A DNA stretch of 10,812 bases from Pelagibacteraceae bacterium AG-339-N18 (lineage in GTDB: Bacteria > Pseudomonadota > Alphaproteobacteria > Pelagibacterales > Pelagibacteraceae), in the NCBI GenBank assembly GCA_003282055.1, contig QCAD01000026.1, positions 1-10,812 of the forward strand, read 5' to 3'. Positions 1 to 7,165 of this stretch are shown one piece after another. The notes under the pieces are model-generated. The model was not told where the DNA came from and did no database searches. It saw only the letters and a list, made by a program, of their open reading frames with translations. Made by a program: the position numbers and the translations under genes. Each line of letters begins with the position of its first letter. The stretch's first letter is position 1.

Positions 1-1274
1 TAAGATCTAAAACTATTAATGAAGAGATGAAAATTGCTGCTGCAAAAGCAATTGCAGATTTAGCTAAAGAGGAAGTACCTGATGAAGTGGTTGCTGCAAT
101 GGGAGGTGAGAGACCACATTATGGAAAAGATTATATTATTCCTTCAACATTTGATCCTAGGCTTATTAGTGTAATTCCAGCCGCAGTAGCTAAAGCAGCA
201 ATTGATACTGGTGTTGCTAGAATAAATATAGAAGATTTTGATAATTACAAAGATCAGCTAAGACAAAGATTAGATCCAACAGTTACAATCATGCAGGGTA
301 TCAATAGCTATATTAAGAAAAAACCAAAAAAAGTAATTTTTGCAGACGGTGAAGATGAAAATATGCTTAAAGCGGCAATAGCCTTTAAAAACTCTAATTT
401 AGGAATACCGATCTTGGTTGGAAAAGAGGATTTAATTAAAAACCAAATCAAAAAAATAGGTTACAGTGAAAATTTTGATATAGAAATTATTAATTCAAAG
501 GATGAAAAAAAGAGAGAAAAGTATGTAAAATATCTTTTTGGAAAACTTCAAAGAAACAAAGGGATGCTGGAGCGTGATTGTGATCGTCTGGTAAGAAACG
601 ATAGAGTTGTATGGGCATCTTGTATGGTCGCATGTAAGGATGCTGATGCAATGGTTACTGGAAATACTAGAAGATATTCCTCATCATTAGAGAAAATTAC
701 TCAAGTAGTAGATCCAAGAGCTGGGGAAATTATGTTTGGCTTAAATCTCATTGTAAATAGAGGTAAAACTATTTTTATATGTGATACCTCTGTAATTGAA
801 TACCCTGATGCAAATCAATTGGCAGAAATGGCAAAATCAGCTGCTAGAGTTGTTAGATTATTTGGATTTGATCCGAAGGTCGCATTTTTATCACATTCTA
901 CTTTTGGAGAACCTGCTACTGATAGAACTAAAAGGTTAAGTGATGCAGTTGATATATTAAAAAAAGATAAAGTTGATTTTAAATTTGATGGTGAAATGCA
1001 GCCAGATGTAGCTTTAGAAGAATTATATAAAGAACTTTACCCATTCTCAGAAATTGTGGGTAATTCTAATGTCTTAGTAATGCCTAGCCAACATAGTGCA
1101 GCTATTTCATACAAAATGATAAAATCAATGAGTAGAGCGAAAGTTATAGGGCCACTGTTAATTGGTTTAGGCCTTCCAATAGAAATCGCTCCATTGAGAA
1201 CATCAACCTCAGAAATTATTAATTTAGCTTCAATAGCTGCATATTCTGCAGATGTAATTGACTATAAAAATTAA
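1..1274 (+). CDS. maeB: NADP-dependent malic enzyme with C-terminal phosphotransacetylase-like domain, 3' part
   Basis: Malic enzyme oxidatively decarboxylates malate to pyruvate, making NAD(P)H, in the cytoplasm. The frame is open to the left edge (first full codon at 3), so the gene is 5'-truncated by the window. About 423 C-terminal residues remain of a protein that is usually about 750-770. The first ~90 visible residues are the end of the malic-enzyme nucleotide-binding domain, including the segment YIIPSTFDPRL. From about KKVIFADGEDENML onward the protein is a phosphotransacetylase-like (PTA_PTB) domain, ending with the typical stretch VMPSQHSAAISYKMI. In MaeB-type enzymes this domain is regulatory (acetyl-CoA sensing) and does not make acetyl phosphate; that is family knowledge, not seen here. 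The visible ATG at 27 is internal, not a start. The TAA stop at 1272-1274 directly abuts the stop codon of the convergent lipoprotein gene. Confidence 0.93.
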   Translation, partial: RSKTINEEMKIAAAKAIADLAKEEVPDEVVAAMGGERPHYGKDYIIPSTFDPRLISVIPAAVAKAAIDTGVARINIEDFDNYKDQLRQRLDPTVTIMQGINSYIKKKPKKVIFADGEDENMLKAAIAFKNSNLGIPILVGKEDLIKNQIKKIGYSENFDIEIINSKDEKKREKYVKYLFGKLQRNKGMLERDCDRLVRNDRVVWASCMVACKDADAMVTGNTRRYSSSLEKITQVVDPRAGEIMFGLNLIVNRGKTIFICDTSVIEYPDANQLAEMAKSAARVVRLFGFDPKVAFLSHSTFGEPATDRTKRLSDAVDILKKDKVDFKFDGEMQPDVALEELYKELYPFSEIVGNSNVLVMPSQHSAAISYKMIKSMSRAKVIGPLLIGLGLPIEIAPLRTSTSEIINLASIAAYSADVIDYKN

Positions 1275-1283
1275 TTAATTTTT
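1266..1283. terminator. A+T-only palindrome at the convergent gene ends
   Basis: AAAAATTAATTAATTTTT is a perfect 18-base palindrome. It spans the two abutting stop codons of maeB (plus strand) and the BON lipoprotein gene (minus strand). Each strand reads A-run, self-complementary core, T-run, as expected of a compact bidirectional terminator. The stem has no G-C pairs and would be weak. In DNA this A+T-rich a short palindrome can arise by chance, so termination here is only an inference. Confidence 0.25.
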
Positions 1284-1868
1284 TTGAATTCTTAAATCCT
1301 CTACAAGCAAAATACTTGCTATAACATTTTCTACATCTAATATTTCTTTAGCTTCCTGCACAACTAAGGATTTTTCATCTGACGTTAAAGCTATTCCATA
1401 AATATAAATTTTTTTTTTATATGTGTCTATTTGGTAATTAGTTGCCTTTATATGTTTATTTATAATTAGAGCAGTTCTTAACTGTGAAGTAATTAAAAGA
1501 TCTTTTGCAGATTGTTGAAAATTAAATTTTTCTTTAATTTTGACATCATTCCTAACTGACCTGACACCCTCGATCTCCCAGGCAAGTTTTGTAATTTTAA
1601 GTTTTTCCTCCGGATTATCAACTTTACCAGTTAAAAAAATTCTTCCATCTAGAACTTTTGATTTAATTGATAAAAAATATTTTTTATCTAAAAGTAAAAT
1701 TTTTGCTGATAAATTTTTTTGCATTATTGAGTCATCAATCTGAGTGCCTACAGATCTAGGGTCTAATGCAACTGAAACTCCCGTTCCAAAAATTCCTTTT
1801 GAAGAAACTCCCACACAGCCTGATAAAAACAAACTTAAAAGTATTATTGTAAATATTTTATACTTCAT
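1275..1868 (-). CDS. BON-domain outer-membrane lipoprotein, DolP/YraP-like
   Basis: The 197-residue protein begins with a lipoprotein signal peptide: a charged start, a hydrophobic run, and the lipobox LSGC at residues 15-18. It is therefore probably cut before Cys18 and lipidated. Two BON-type repeats follow, at about residues 45-113 (with GRIFLTGKVDNPEEK and GVRSVRNDV) and 118-192 (with KIYIYGIALTSDE and DVENVIASI). This is the layout of DolP/YraP, an outer-membrane lipoprotein needed for envelope integrity that is linked to amidase activation in E. coli. The start overlaps the end of rsmI by 11 bp and has no recognisable Shine-Dalgarno sequence, so translational coupling to rsmI is likely. 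The association with rsmI and an LpoA-like gene matches the yraL-yraM-yraP neighbourhood of enterobacteria and supports the assignment. Other dual-BON lipoproteins (OsmY-like) are possible but less likely, since OsmY lacks a lipobox. Confidence 0.82.
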   Translation of the reverse strand: MKYKIFTIILLSLFLSGCVGVSSKGIFGTGVSVALDPRSVGTQIDDSIMQKNLSAKILLLDKKYFLSIKSKVLDGRIFLTGKVDNPEEKLKITKLAWEIEGVRSVRNDVKIKEKFNFQQSAKDLLITSQLRTALIINKHIKATNYQIDTYKKKIYIYGIALTSDEKSLVVQEAKEILDVENVIASILLVEDLRIQKN

Positions 1869-2721
1869 TTTTTATTTTTAAACAGTAGTTGTAAATCTCT
1901 TTTTTCGAAATTTCATTATTTTGGGAAATTAAGTTTGTTATTTCTTTTATACTTAATTTATTAATCATGCTTTTAATATTAATCTTATCTGATTCACTTA
2001 ATAAAAGTGAGCTTTTTTTGACCTTTTTTCTTTCAGATATAACAATTGTCAATTCTCCTTTGAGATTTTCATCAAAATCTTTTAAATCATTAACTTTAAA
2101 CCTTAAGTATTCTTCATAAAATTTTGTCATCTCTCTACATATTAAGATTTCCCTCTCAGAAAAGATTTCTTTTATAATTCTAATAGCTTTATTAAATTTT
2201 TTTGAAGAAATGAAAAAAATAATTGAGGCATCTAATTTTGACAGAGATTTAAGATCATTCTGAATGTCTTTAAGTTTTGATGGAAAAAAACCATAAAAAA
2301 AATACTTTTCAGAAAATCCACTAATTGACATTGCGGTACTAACCGCGGAAGCGCCGGGTAAAGGAATTACATTTATTTTTTCTTTTACGCACTCCTTAAC
2401 TAAAATAGATCCAGGATCTGATATCCCAGGTGTTCCAGCATCAGATATTAAAGACACTATTTGGTTTTTTTTTAAACAATCAATTATTTTATGTAAGTTT
2501 TTTTTTTCATTAAATTTATGATTTGATAGTAATTTTGATTTTATCTTAAATTTTTCTAACAGTTTAGCTGATACACGTGTGTCCTCACATAATATGAGAT
2601 CTGAAAATTTTAAAATTTCTATTGCTCTCAAGGTAATATCTCCTAAATTTCCAATAGGAGTGGGTATTAAATAAAGCCCTTTTTTAATTTCTTTATTGTC
2701 GGATAGAGAAATTATAGCCAT
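1858..2721 (-). CDS. rsmI: 16S rRNA (cytidine(1402)-2'-O)-methyltransferase RsmI
   Basis: RsmI uses S-adenosylmethionine to methylate the 2'-O of C1402 in 16S rRNA, near the decoding centre. The 287 residues match the usual length (E. coli about 286). Family motifs of the tetrapyrrole-methylase fold appear in order: TPIGNLGDIT (21-30), CEDTR (45-49), SDAGTPGISDPG (93-104), LPGASA (121-126) and FFYGFFP (141-147). The C-terminal third is lysine-rich and poorly conserved, as in other members. The ATG at 2719-2721 is the only usual start codon before the conserved GLYLIPTP segment. The gene is divergent from the LpoA-like gene 34 bp away and is followed, overlapping by 11 bp, by the BON lipoprotein gene. 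In many proteobacteria yraN follows or lies near rsmI; it is not present in this window. Confidence 0.95.
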   Translation of the reverse strand: MAIISLSDNKEIKKGLYLIPTPIGNLGDITLRAIEILKFSDLILCEDTRVSAKLLEKFKIKSKLLSNHKFNEKKNLHKIIDCLKKNQIVSLISDAGTPGISDPGSILVKECVKEKINVIPLPGASAVSTAMSISGFSEKYFFYGFFPSKLKDIQNDLKSLSKLDASIIFFISSKKFNKAIRIIKEIFSEREILICREMTKFYEEYLRFKVNDLKDFDENLKGELTIVISERKKVKKSSLLLSESDKINIKSMINKLSIKEITNLISQNNEISKKEIYNYCLKIKNEV

Positions 2722-2755
2722 AATTATACAATACTAAAATTATATTAATCATTAA
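2722..2755. promoter_or_regulatory. Divergent intergenic region with overlapping -10-like elements
   Basis: These 34 bp are the only space between the start codons of rsmI (minus) and the LpoA-like gene (plus). A perfect TATAAT reads on the minus strand at 2744-2739 and would place an rsmI transcript start roughly 10 bases before its ATG. On the plus strand TATATT at 2741-2746 overlaps it, and would give a very short or absent leader for the LpoA-like gene. No convincing -35 box is seen on either side, and any such box would lie inside the neighbouring coding sequence. The A+T content makes chance matches easy. Confidence 0.33.
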
Positions 2756-3904
2756 ATGAATAATTTTTTTAAAATTCTATTTTTCGTGCTTTTAGTATTG
2801 AAAACAACTATTTCATTTTCAGATGATGCTAAAATAAAGATTGGGGTTCTAGCACCTTTATCTGGGGATAATAAAGACTTAGGAAAACAAATTATTAATT
2901 CAATAAGGATGGCTCTTATTGATATTGACGACAACAGAATAGAAATTTATCCAAGAGATACAAAATCAAATCCGAATATTACTTTACGCTCAGCTTTAGA
3001 ATTAGAAAAAATGGGTATCAATTTAGTTATAGGTCCTATTTTTCATGAAAATTTAATTTATCTTAATGAAGTCGAAAATATTACTTTTCTATCCTTAACA
3101 AATAAAAATTTAAATTTACCAAAAAATATAATTAGTGCAGGAATAAATTCTACTTCACAATTAAAAACTATAAAAAAATTTTTGGAATTAAATGAGATAA
3201 AAAAAACGATACTTTTAATACCCGATCTCAGTTATGATTTAGAAATAAAAAAAGGGATTAAAAACTCAAGAATCAAATTTTTTAGGGAATATAATTATAA
3301 TATTGAACCAACAAAATTGACAAAACAGATTGAAGAAATCACAAACTACGACGCAAGAAAGCAAAATTTATTAGATGAGATACTAAGGGTTGAAAATTCA
3401 GATGATGTTAACAAAGAAAAAAAAATCGAAAACCTAAAAAAAAAATATACTTTAGGAAGTTTAAAATTTGACTCAATAATTATAGCAGATTTTGATGAAA
3501 GTTTAAAAAGTGTTATTACATCACTTTTGTATACCGATGTATCTCCCAAAGATAAATTTATTATTACATTAAATCAGTGGTTCGATAAAAGCTTGATGAA
3601 GGAAACAAATTCTCAACCGATTTATTACCCATCGATCAATAAAAAAAATTTAGATAAATTTAATTTAAAATTTAAGAAAAAATTTAACTATAAACCAAAT
3701 CACTTATCTCTTCTAACTTATGATTTAATTGGTCTTATTTATTATCTATCGTTAAAAAATGAACCAGCTGAGATATATAAGTCATTTAAAACAAAAAATT
3801 CTTTTAAAGGGAAAATAGGAATATTTGAAATAAAAGATAATAAAATTAATCATCAATTAAACTTTTATGAAGTCAACAATGGGAAACTTAAAGAAATTTT
3901 TTAA
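2756..3904 (+). CDS. Penicillin-binding protein activator (LpoA/YraM) family, periplasmic-binding fold
   Basis: The 382-residue protein begins with a Sec signal peptide (hydrophobic to about residue 20, likely cleaved near FS|DD at 21-24). The rest resembles the ABC-transporter substrate-binding fold (Peripla_BP_6). The segments IKIGVLAPLSG (27-37), NSIRMALIDI, and the ALELEKMGINLVIGPIF stretch are typical of alphaproteobacterial penicillin-binding-protein activators. In E. coli, LpoA is an outer-membrane lipoprotein that stimulates PBP1a. Here there is no cysteine in or near the signal peptide, so no lipid anchor, and the N-terminal TPR domain of LpoA is missing. No transporter permease genes are nearby, which argues against an amino-acid uptake role; the neighbouring rsmI and BON lipoprotein favour the LpoA family. 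Whether it activates a cell-wall synthase is inference. The 3' end overlaps rdgB tail-to-tail by 17 bp. Confidence 0.75.
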   Translation: MNNFFKILFFVLLVLKTTISFSDDAKIKIGVLAPLSGDNKDLGKQIINSIRMALIDIDDNRIEIYPRDTKSNPNITLRSALELEKMGINLVIGPIFHENLIYLNEVENITFLSLTNKNLNLPKNIISAGINSTSQLKTIKKFLELNEIKKTILLIPDLSYDLEIKKGIKNSRIKFFREYNYNIEPTKLTKQIEEITNYDARKQNLLDEILRVENSDDVNKEKKIENLKKKYTLGSLKFDSIIIADFDESLKSVITSLLYTDVSPKDKFIITLNQWFDKSLMKETNSQPIYYPSINKKNLDKFNLKFKKKFNYKPNHLSLLTYDLIGLIYYLSLKNEPAEIYKSFKTKNSFKGKIGIFEIKDNKINHQLNFYEVNNGKLKEIF

Positions 3905-4490
3905 TCTTTTTAAAAGCAATAGATCTGTGATCAATTTTATATTTACTTGATGGTTTCATCTCTCCAAAAGTTTTTTTTTTATTTTCTGGAATAAATATTG
4001 GATCGTATCCAAAGCCATTTTTCCCCTTAGGACATATTGAGATAAATCCTTCAATTTTCCCTGACACAATAGCTATAATTTTATCTAAGTGGCATATTGA
4101 AAGTGCGCAAACGAATCTTGCCCGTATTTTTTTTTTTTTCCAATTTTTATCCTTTCTATCAAGTTCTTTATAAACTCTTTTAATTGCCATTTTAAAGTCT
4201 CCTTTAGTCCCTGCCCATCTTGCAGAAAAAATTCCAGGTTTTTTGTTGAGACAATCTATCTCTAACCCAGAGTCATCAGCCATACAAATCAATTTAGTTT
4301 TTTTTGAAAAATATTTTGATTTTAATATTGAGTTTTCTTTAAAAGATTTTCCATTTTCAACTGGGCTTTTAAGTTTGAATTTATATGTAGAGTAAGTTTT
4401 AATTGATTTAGGTAATAAATTGCTGATTTCTCTCAATTTTCCTTTATTATTTGTTCCAATTAATATTTTAGTAATTTTTTTTTTTAACAT
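3888..4490 (-). CDS. rdgB: XTP/dITP diphosphatase RdgB (HAM1 family)
   Basis: The enzyme hydrolyses non-canonical purine triphosphates (dITP, XTP, ITP) to the monophosphate plus pyrophosphate, keeping deaminated bases out of DNA and RNA. The 200 residues match the family size. Motifs in order: TNNKGKLREI (13-22, phosphate binding), FKENSILKS (50-58), ADDSGLEID (71-79, acidic catalytic/metal site), PGIFSARWAG (85-94), GFGYDPIF (159-166, base recognition) and DHRSIAF (187-193; the family usually has SHR). The ATG at 4488-4490 fits the usual N-terminus. The protein is unusually lysine-rich around 117-122. The gene is divergent from grpE across 36 bp, and its 3' end overlaps the LpoA-like gene by 17 bp. 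Confidence 0.95.
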   Translation of the reverse strand: MLKKKITKILIGTNNKGKLREISNLLPKSIKTYSTYKFKLKSPVENGKSFKENSILKSKYFSKKTKLICMADDSGLEIDCLNKKPGIFSARWAGTKGDFKMAIKRVYKELDRKDKNWKKKKIRARFVCALSICHLDKIIAIVSGKIEGFISICPKGKNGFGYDPIFIPENKKKTFGEMKPSSKYKIDHRSIAFKKIKKFL

Positions 4491-4520
4491 CTAGAAATTT
4501 TAAATTTTCCTACCATATAA
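4491..4520 (+). promoter_or_regulatory. Candidate sigma-32 (RpoH) heat-shock promoter upstream of grpE
   Basis: CTAGAA at 4491-4496 resembles the RpoH -35 core CTTGAA (5 of 6). Sixteen bases later CCATATAA at 4513-4520 resembles the -10 element (CCATNTA part of CCCCATNTA). From memory, this spacing matches E. coli dnaK P1. The position just ahead of grpE-dnaK-dnaJ fits heat-shock control. A transcript from here would begin at or within a few bases of the grpE ATG (4527), so the message would be nearly leaderless. The AAGG at 4519-4522, a possible Shine-Dalgarno for grpE, overlaps the -10 element, so both cannot operate on the same transcript. No CIRCE-type HrcA operator is seen. Confidence 0.45.
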
Positions 4521-4526
4521 GGTGTT

Positions 4527-5159
4527 ATGGACAAAGAACAAAATCAAAAATCTCAAGAGGAACAAGTTCCATCAAAAGATGAGGAGAGGATCGATCAAAC
4601 TAAAGTACAAGAAAATAATAAGGATGAAAAAGAAGAAGCAAATGAAAAATCACCAGAGGATAAAATTAAAGAGCTTGAAGACAAACTAGCCAGAACATTT
4701 GCTGAAATGGAAAATCAGCGTAGAAGATTTGAAAAAGAGAAAGAAGACGCATTTGAGTATGGAGGATTTGCTTTTGCAAAAGAGGCTCTTAGCTTAATTG
4801 ACAATTTAGAGAGATCAAAAAGTATTTTAGAAAATGATGAAAAATTAAAAGAAACTGAAGCGCTAAAAAAAACTTTAGAACATTTTGATATAATCCATAA
4901 AGATTTAATATCGATTTTTAACAAAAACAATATAAAGCCAATAGAAAGTTTAAATAAAAAACTTGATCCGAACTTCCATCAAGCAATGATGGAAATAGAA
5001 GATAGCGCTAAAGAACCTGGTACTATTATTCAAGAAATCCAAAAAGGTTTTACAATAAAAGATAGACTATTAAGACCCTCTCTAGTTGGAGTATCAAAGA
5101 AAAAACAGGAAAAAACTCCTGAAATTGAGGAAAATAAAGAAAATTCTGATAACAAATAA
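4527..5159 (+). CDS. grpE: Nucleotide exchange factor GrpE
   Basis: GrpE releases ADP from DnaK and so resets the Hsp70 cycle. The 210 residues start with a highly charged, disordered Glu/Lys/Asp/Gln tail (about 1-45). A long coiled coil follows (about 46-95, including EMENQRRRFEKEKEDAF, a typical GrpE signature), then the four-helix region with LIDNLERS, and the C-terminal beta domain with the signature KGFTIKDRLLRPSLVGVSK. The extreme C-terminus is again acidic and unconserved. ATG 4527 has a weak AAGG motif 5-8 bases upstream. The gene lies 52 bp before dnaK on the same strand. hrcA, often the partner of grpE in alphaproteobacteria, is absent; rdgB lies on the other side instead. Confidence 0.97.
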   Translation: MDKEQNQKSQEEQVPSKDEERIDQTKVQENNKDEKEEANEKSPEDKIKELEDKLARTFAEMENQRRRFEKEKEDAFEYGGFAFAKEALSLIDNLERSKSILENDEKLKETEALKKTLEHFDIIHKDLISIFNKNNIKPIESLNKKLDPNFHQAMMEIEDSAKEPGTIIQEIQKGFTIKDRLLRPSLVGVSKKKQEKTPEIEENKENSDNK

Positions 5160-5171
5160 TGATTAGAACAG

Positions 5172-5200
5172 CTTGTAGAATTAAAATTAACACATATATG
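5172..5200 (+). promoter_or_regulatory. Candidate promoter in the grpE-dnaK gap
   Basis: The 52-bp gap between grpE and dnaK contains CTTGTA (5172-5177), 14 bases, then ACATATA (5192-5198), a weak RpoH-like pair. The same bases can be read as a vegetative promoter, TTGTAG (5173-5178) with TATATG (5195-5200) at 16-bp spacing. Either could give dnaK its own transcript in addition to read-through from grpE. Both readings are poor matches in A+T-rich DNA. No Shine-Dalgarno sequence precedes the dnaK ATG. Confidence 0.28.
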
Positions 5201-5211
5201 ACACATAAATC

Positions 5212-7137
5212 ATGAGCAAAATTATTGGAATAGATTTAGGAACGACAAACTCTTGTGTGGCTATTATGGAAGGTAGTCAGGCTAAGGTATTAGAGAATGC
5301 TGAGGGTGCAAGAACTACACCTTCTGTTGTAGCGTTCACCGATGAAAAAGAAAAATTAATTGGACAACCAGCTAAAAGGCAAGCAGTAACTAACCCTGAA
5401 AATACTATATTTGCTGTGAAGAGACTTATTGGAAGAAGCTTTGAAGACCCTACAGTTAAAAAAGATATAGAAGCCGCTCCATTTAAAATTGTAAATTCAG
5501 AAAAAGGTGATGCATGGATTGAATCAAAGGGAGAAAAATATTCTCCATCACAAATTTCAGCTTTTATTTTACAAAAAATGAAAGAAACTGCTGAGAAATA
5601 TCTAGGTCAGGCAGTGACAAAAGCAGTTATTACAGTTCCAGCTTATTTTAATGATGCTCAAAGACAGGCAACAAAAGATGCAGGAAAGATTGCAGGTCTT
5701 GAAGTCTTAAGAATTATTAACGAACCAACTGCTGCATCACTAGCTTATGGTCTTGACAAAAAACAAAATAAAAAAATTGCTGTATATGATTTGGGTGGTG
5801 GAACGTTTGATGTTTCTATATTGGAGCTTGGGGACGGTGTTTTTGAGGTTAAATCAACTAACGGGGATACATTTCTTGGTGGAGAGGATTTTGATAATTG
5901 TATAGTTGAATATTTAATAACAGAATTTAAAAAAGATAATGGAATTGACCTTAAGTCTGACAAGCTTGCACTTCAACGACTAAAAGAGTCAGCTGAAAAA
6001 GCAAAAATTGAATTATCTTCAGCTGAACAAACAGATATTAATCTGCCATTTATCACAGCTGATAAAACTGGGCCAAAACACATAAACCTAAAACTTACCA
6101 GAGCTAAACTTGAGGCTTTGGTTGAAGATTTGATAGCAAAAACAATTCCACCATGCAAAACAGCTTTAAAAGATGCTGGGATGTCAGCGAATGAAATAGA
6201 TGAAGTCGTTATGGTTGGTGGAATGACTAGGATGCCTAAAGTTTTAGAAGAAGTAAAAAACTTTTTTGGTAAAGAGCCAAATAAAAGCGTAAATCCTGAC
6301 GAGGTCGTAGCAATGGGTGCTGCAATCCAGGCAGGGGTCCTTCAAGGAGATGTAAAAGATGTACTATTATTAGACGTAACACCATTGTCGCTTGGAATTG
6401 AGACACTTGGTGGTGTTTCAACAAAGCTGATTGAAAAAAATACTACAATACCAACTAAAAAAAGTCAGGTATTTTCAACTGCTGAAGACAATCAACCTGC
6501 TGTATCTATTCGTGTATTACAAGGTGAAAGAGAGATGGCAGCTGATAATAAAATTCTTGGAAACTTTGAGTTAGTAGGTATAGCTCCAGCTCCTAGAGGT
6601 GTGCCACAGATTGAAGTAACATTTGACATTGATGCGAATGGTATTGTTAATGTTTCAGCAAAAGACAAGGGTACTGGTAAAGAGCAAAAAATACAAATCC
6701 AAGCATCAGGTGGTTTAAGTGATGAAGATATAGAAAAAATGGTAAAAGATGCTGAAGCCAATAAAGAAGCTGATAAAAAGAAAAGAGAGTCTGTAGATGT
6801 GAGAAATCAAGCAGATACTTTAATTCACTCAACAGATAAAAATCTTAAAGAACACGGTTCTAAAGTATCTGTAACTGACAAAAAAGCTATTGAAGATGCT
6901 TCCAGTCAATTAAAAGAAGCTCTTAAAGGTGAAAACACTGATGATATCAAGAAAAAAACTGAGGCACTAGTTCAAGCTTCAATGAAACTTGGAGAAGCAA
7001 TTTATAAGTCACAACAAAATACAAAACCAGACTCTAATAAAGATGATGGTAAAGATGATAAAGGAAAAAAAGAGGATAATGTTGTTGATGCTGATTTTGA
7101 AGAAGTAAAAGACGAGAATAAAGAGAAAAGCGCTTAA
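5212..7137 (+). CDS. dnaK: Chaperone DnaK (Hsp70)
   Basis: This is the main cytoplasmic Hsp70, which binds exposed hydrophobic peptides in an ATP-driven cycle with DnaJ and GrpE. The 641 residues match full-length bacterial DnaK. The nucleotide-binding domain shows the phosphate-1 loop GIDLGTTNS (6-14), [17 protein letters not shown] (142-158), [11 protein letters not shown] (170-180), the phosphate-2 loop [10 protein letters not shown] (193-202, with Thr199) and [10 protein letters not shown] (333-342). The interdomain linker [15 protein letters not shown] is at 384-398. The substrate-binding beta domain and helical lid follow. The lysine/aspartate-rich tail ends with [10 protein letters not shown], the usual bacterial DnaK C-terminal motif. 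All parts look intact. dnaJ begins 28 bp downstream. Confidence 0.99.
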   Translation: MSKIIGIDLGTTNSCVAIMEGSQAKVLENAEGARTTPSVVAFTDEKEKLIGQPAKRQAVTNPENTIFAVKRLIGRSFEDPTVKKDIEAAPFKIVNSEKGDAWIESKGEKYSPSQISAFILQKMKETAEKYLGQAVTKAVITVPAYFNDAQRQATKDAGKIAGLEVLRIINEPTAASLAYGLDKKQNKKIAVYDLGGGTFDVSILELGDGVFEVKSTNGDTFLGGEDFDNCIVEYLITEFKKDNGIDLKSDKLALQRLKESAEKAKIELSSAEQTDINLPFITADKTGPKHINLKLTRAKLEALVEDLIAKTIPPCKTALKDAGMSANEIDEVVMVGGMTRMPKVLEEVKNFFGKEPNKSVNPDEVVAMGAAIQAGVLQGDVKDVLLLDVTPLSLGIETLGGVSTKLIEKNTTIPTKKSQVFSTAEDNQPAVSIRVLQGEREMAADNKILGNFELVGIAPAPRGVPQIEVTFDIDANGIVNVSAKDKGTGKEQKIQIQASGGLSDEDIEKMVKDAEANKEADKKKRESVDVRNQADTLIHSTDKNLKEHGSKVSVTDKKAIEDASSQLKEALKGENTDDIKKKTEALVQASMKLGEAIYKSQQNTKPDSNKDDGKDDKGKKEDNVVDADFEEVKDENKEKSA

Positions 7138-7154
7138 CATAAATTTATCTTTCC

Positions 7155-7158
7155 GAGG
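7155..7158 (+). promoter_or_regulatory. Shine-Dalgarno sequence of dnaJ
   Basis: GAGG lies seven bases before the dnaJ ATG at 7166. It is the clearest ribosome-binding site in the window, where most genes have none, and it supports this start codon. Confidence 0.6.
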
Positions 7159-7165
7159 TATTTAA

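Noticed and set aside
2756..3904. An amino-acid ABC transporter substrate-binding protein.
   Set aside because: The fold fits, but there are no permease or ATPase genes nearby, and the rsmI-adjacent position and N-terminal motif favour the penicillin-binding-protein-activator family.
3888..3910. An inverted repeat at the overlapping ends of the LpoA-like gene and rdgB as a terminator.
   Set aside because: Only about five A+T-rich base pairs (AAAGA/TCTTT) can form, which is too weak and too likely by chance.
4491..5211. A CIRCE (HrcA) operator near grpE or dnaK.
   Set aside because: No TTAGCACTC/GAGTGCTAA inverted repeat is present in either gap.
5745..6832. Several antisense open frames of 60-90 codons inside dnaK.
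   Set aside because: They are mirror frames of a strongly conserved gene, with no start signals and no resemblance to any known family.
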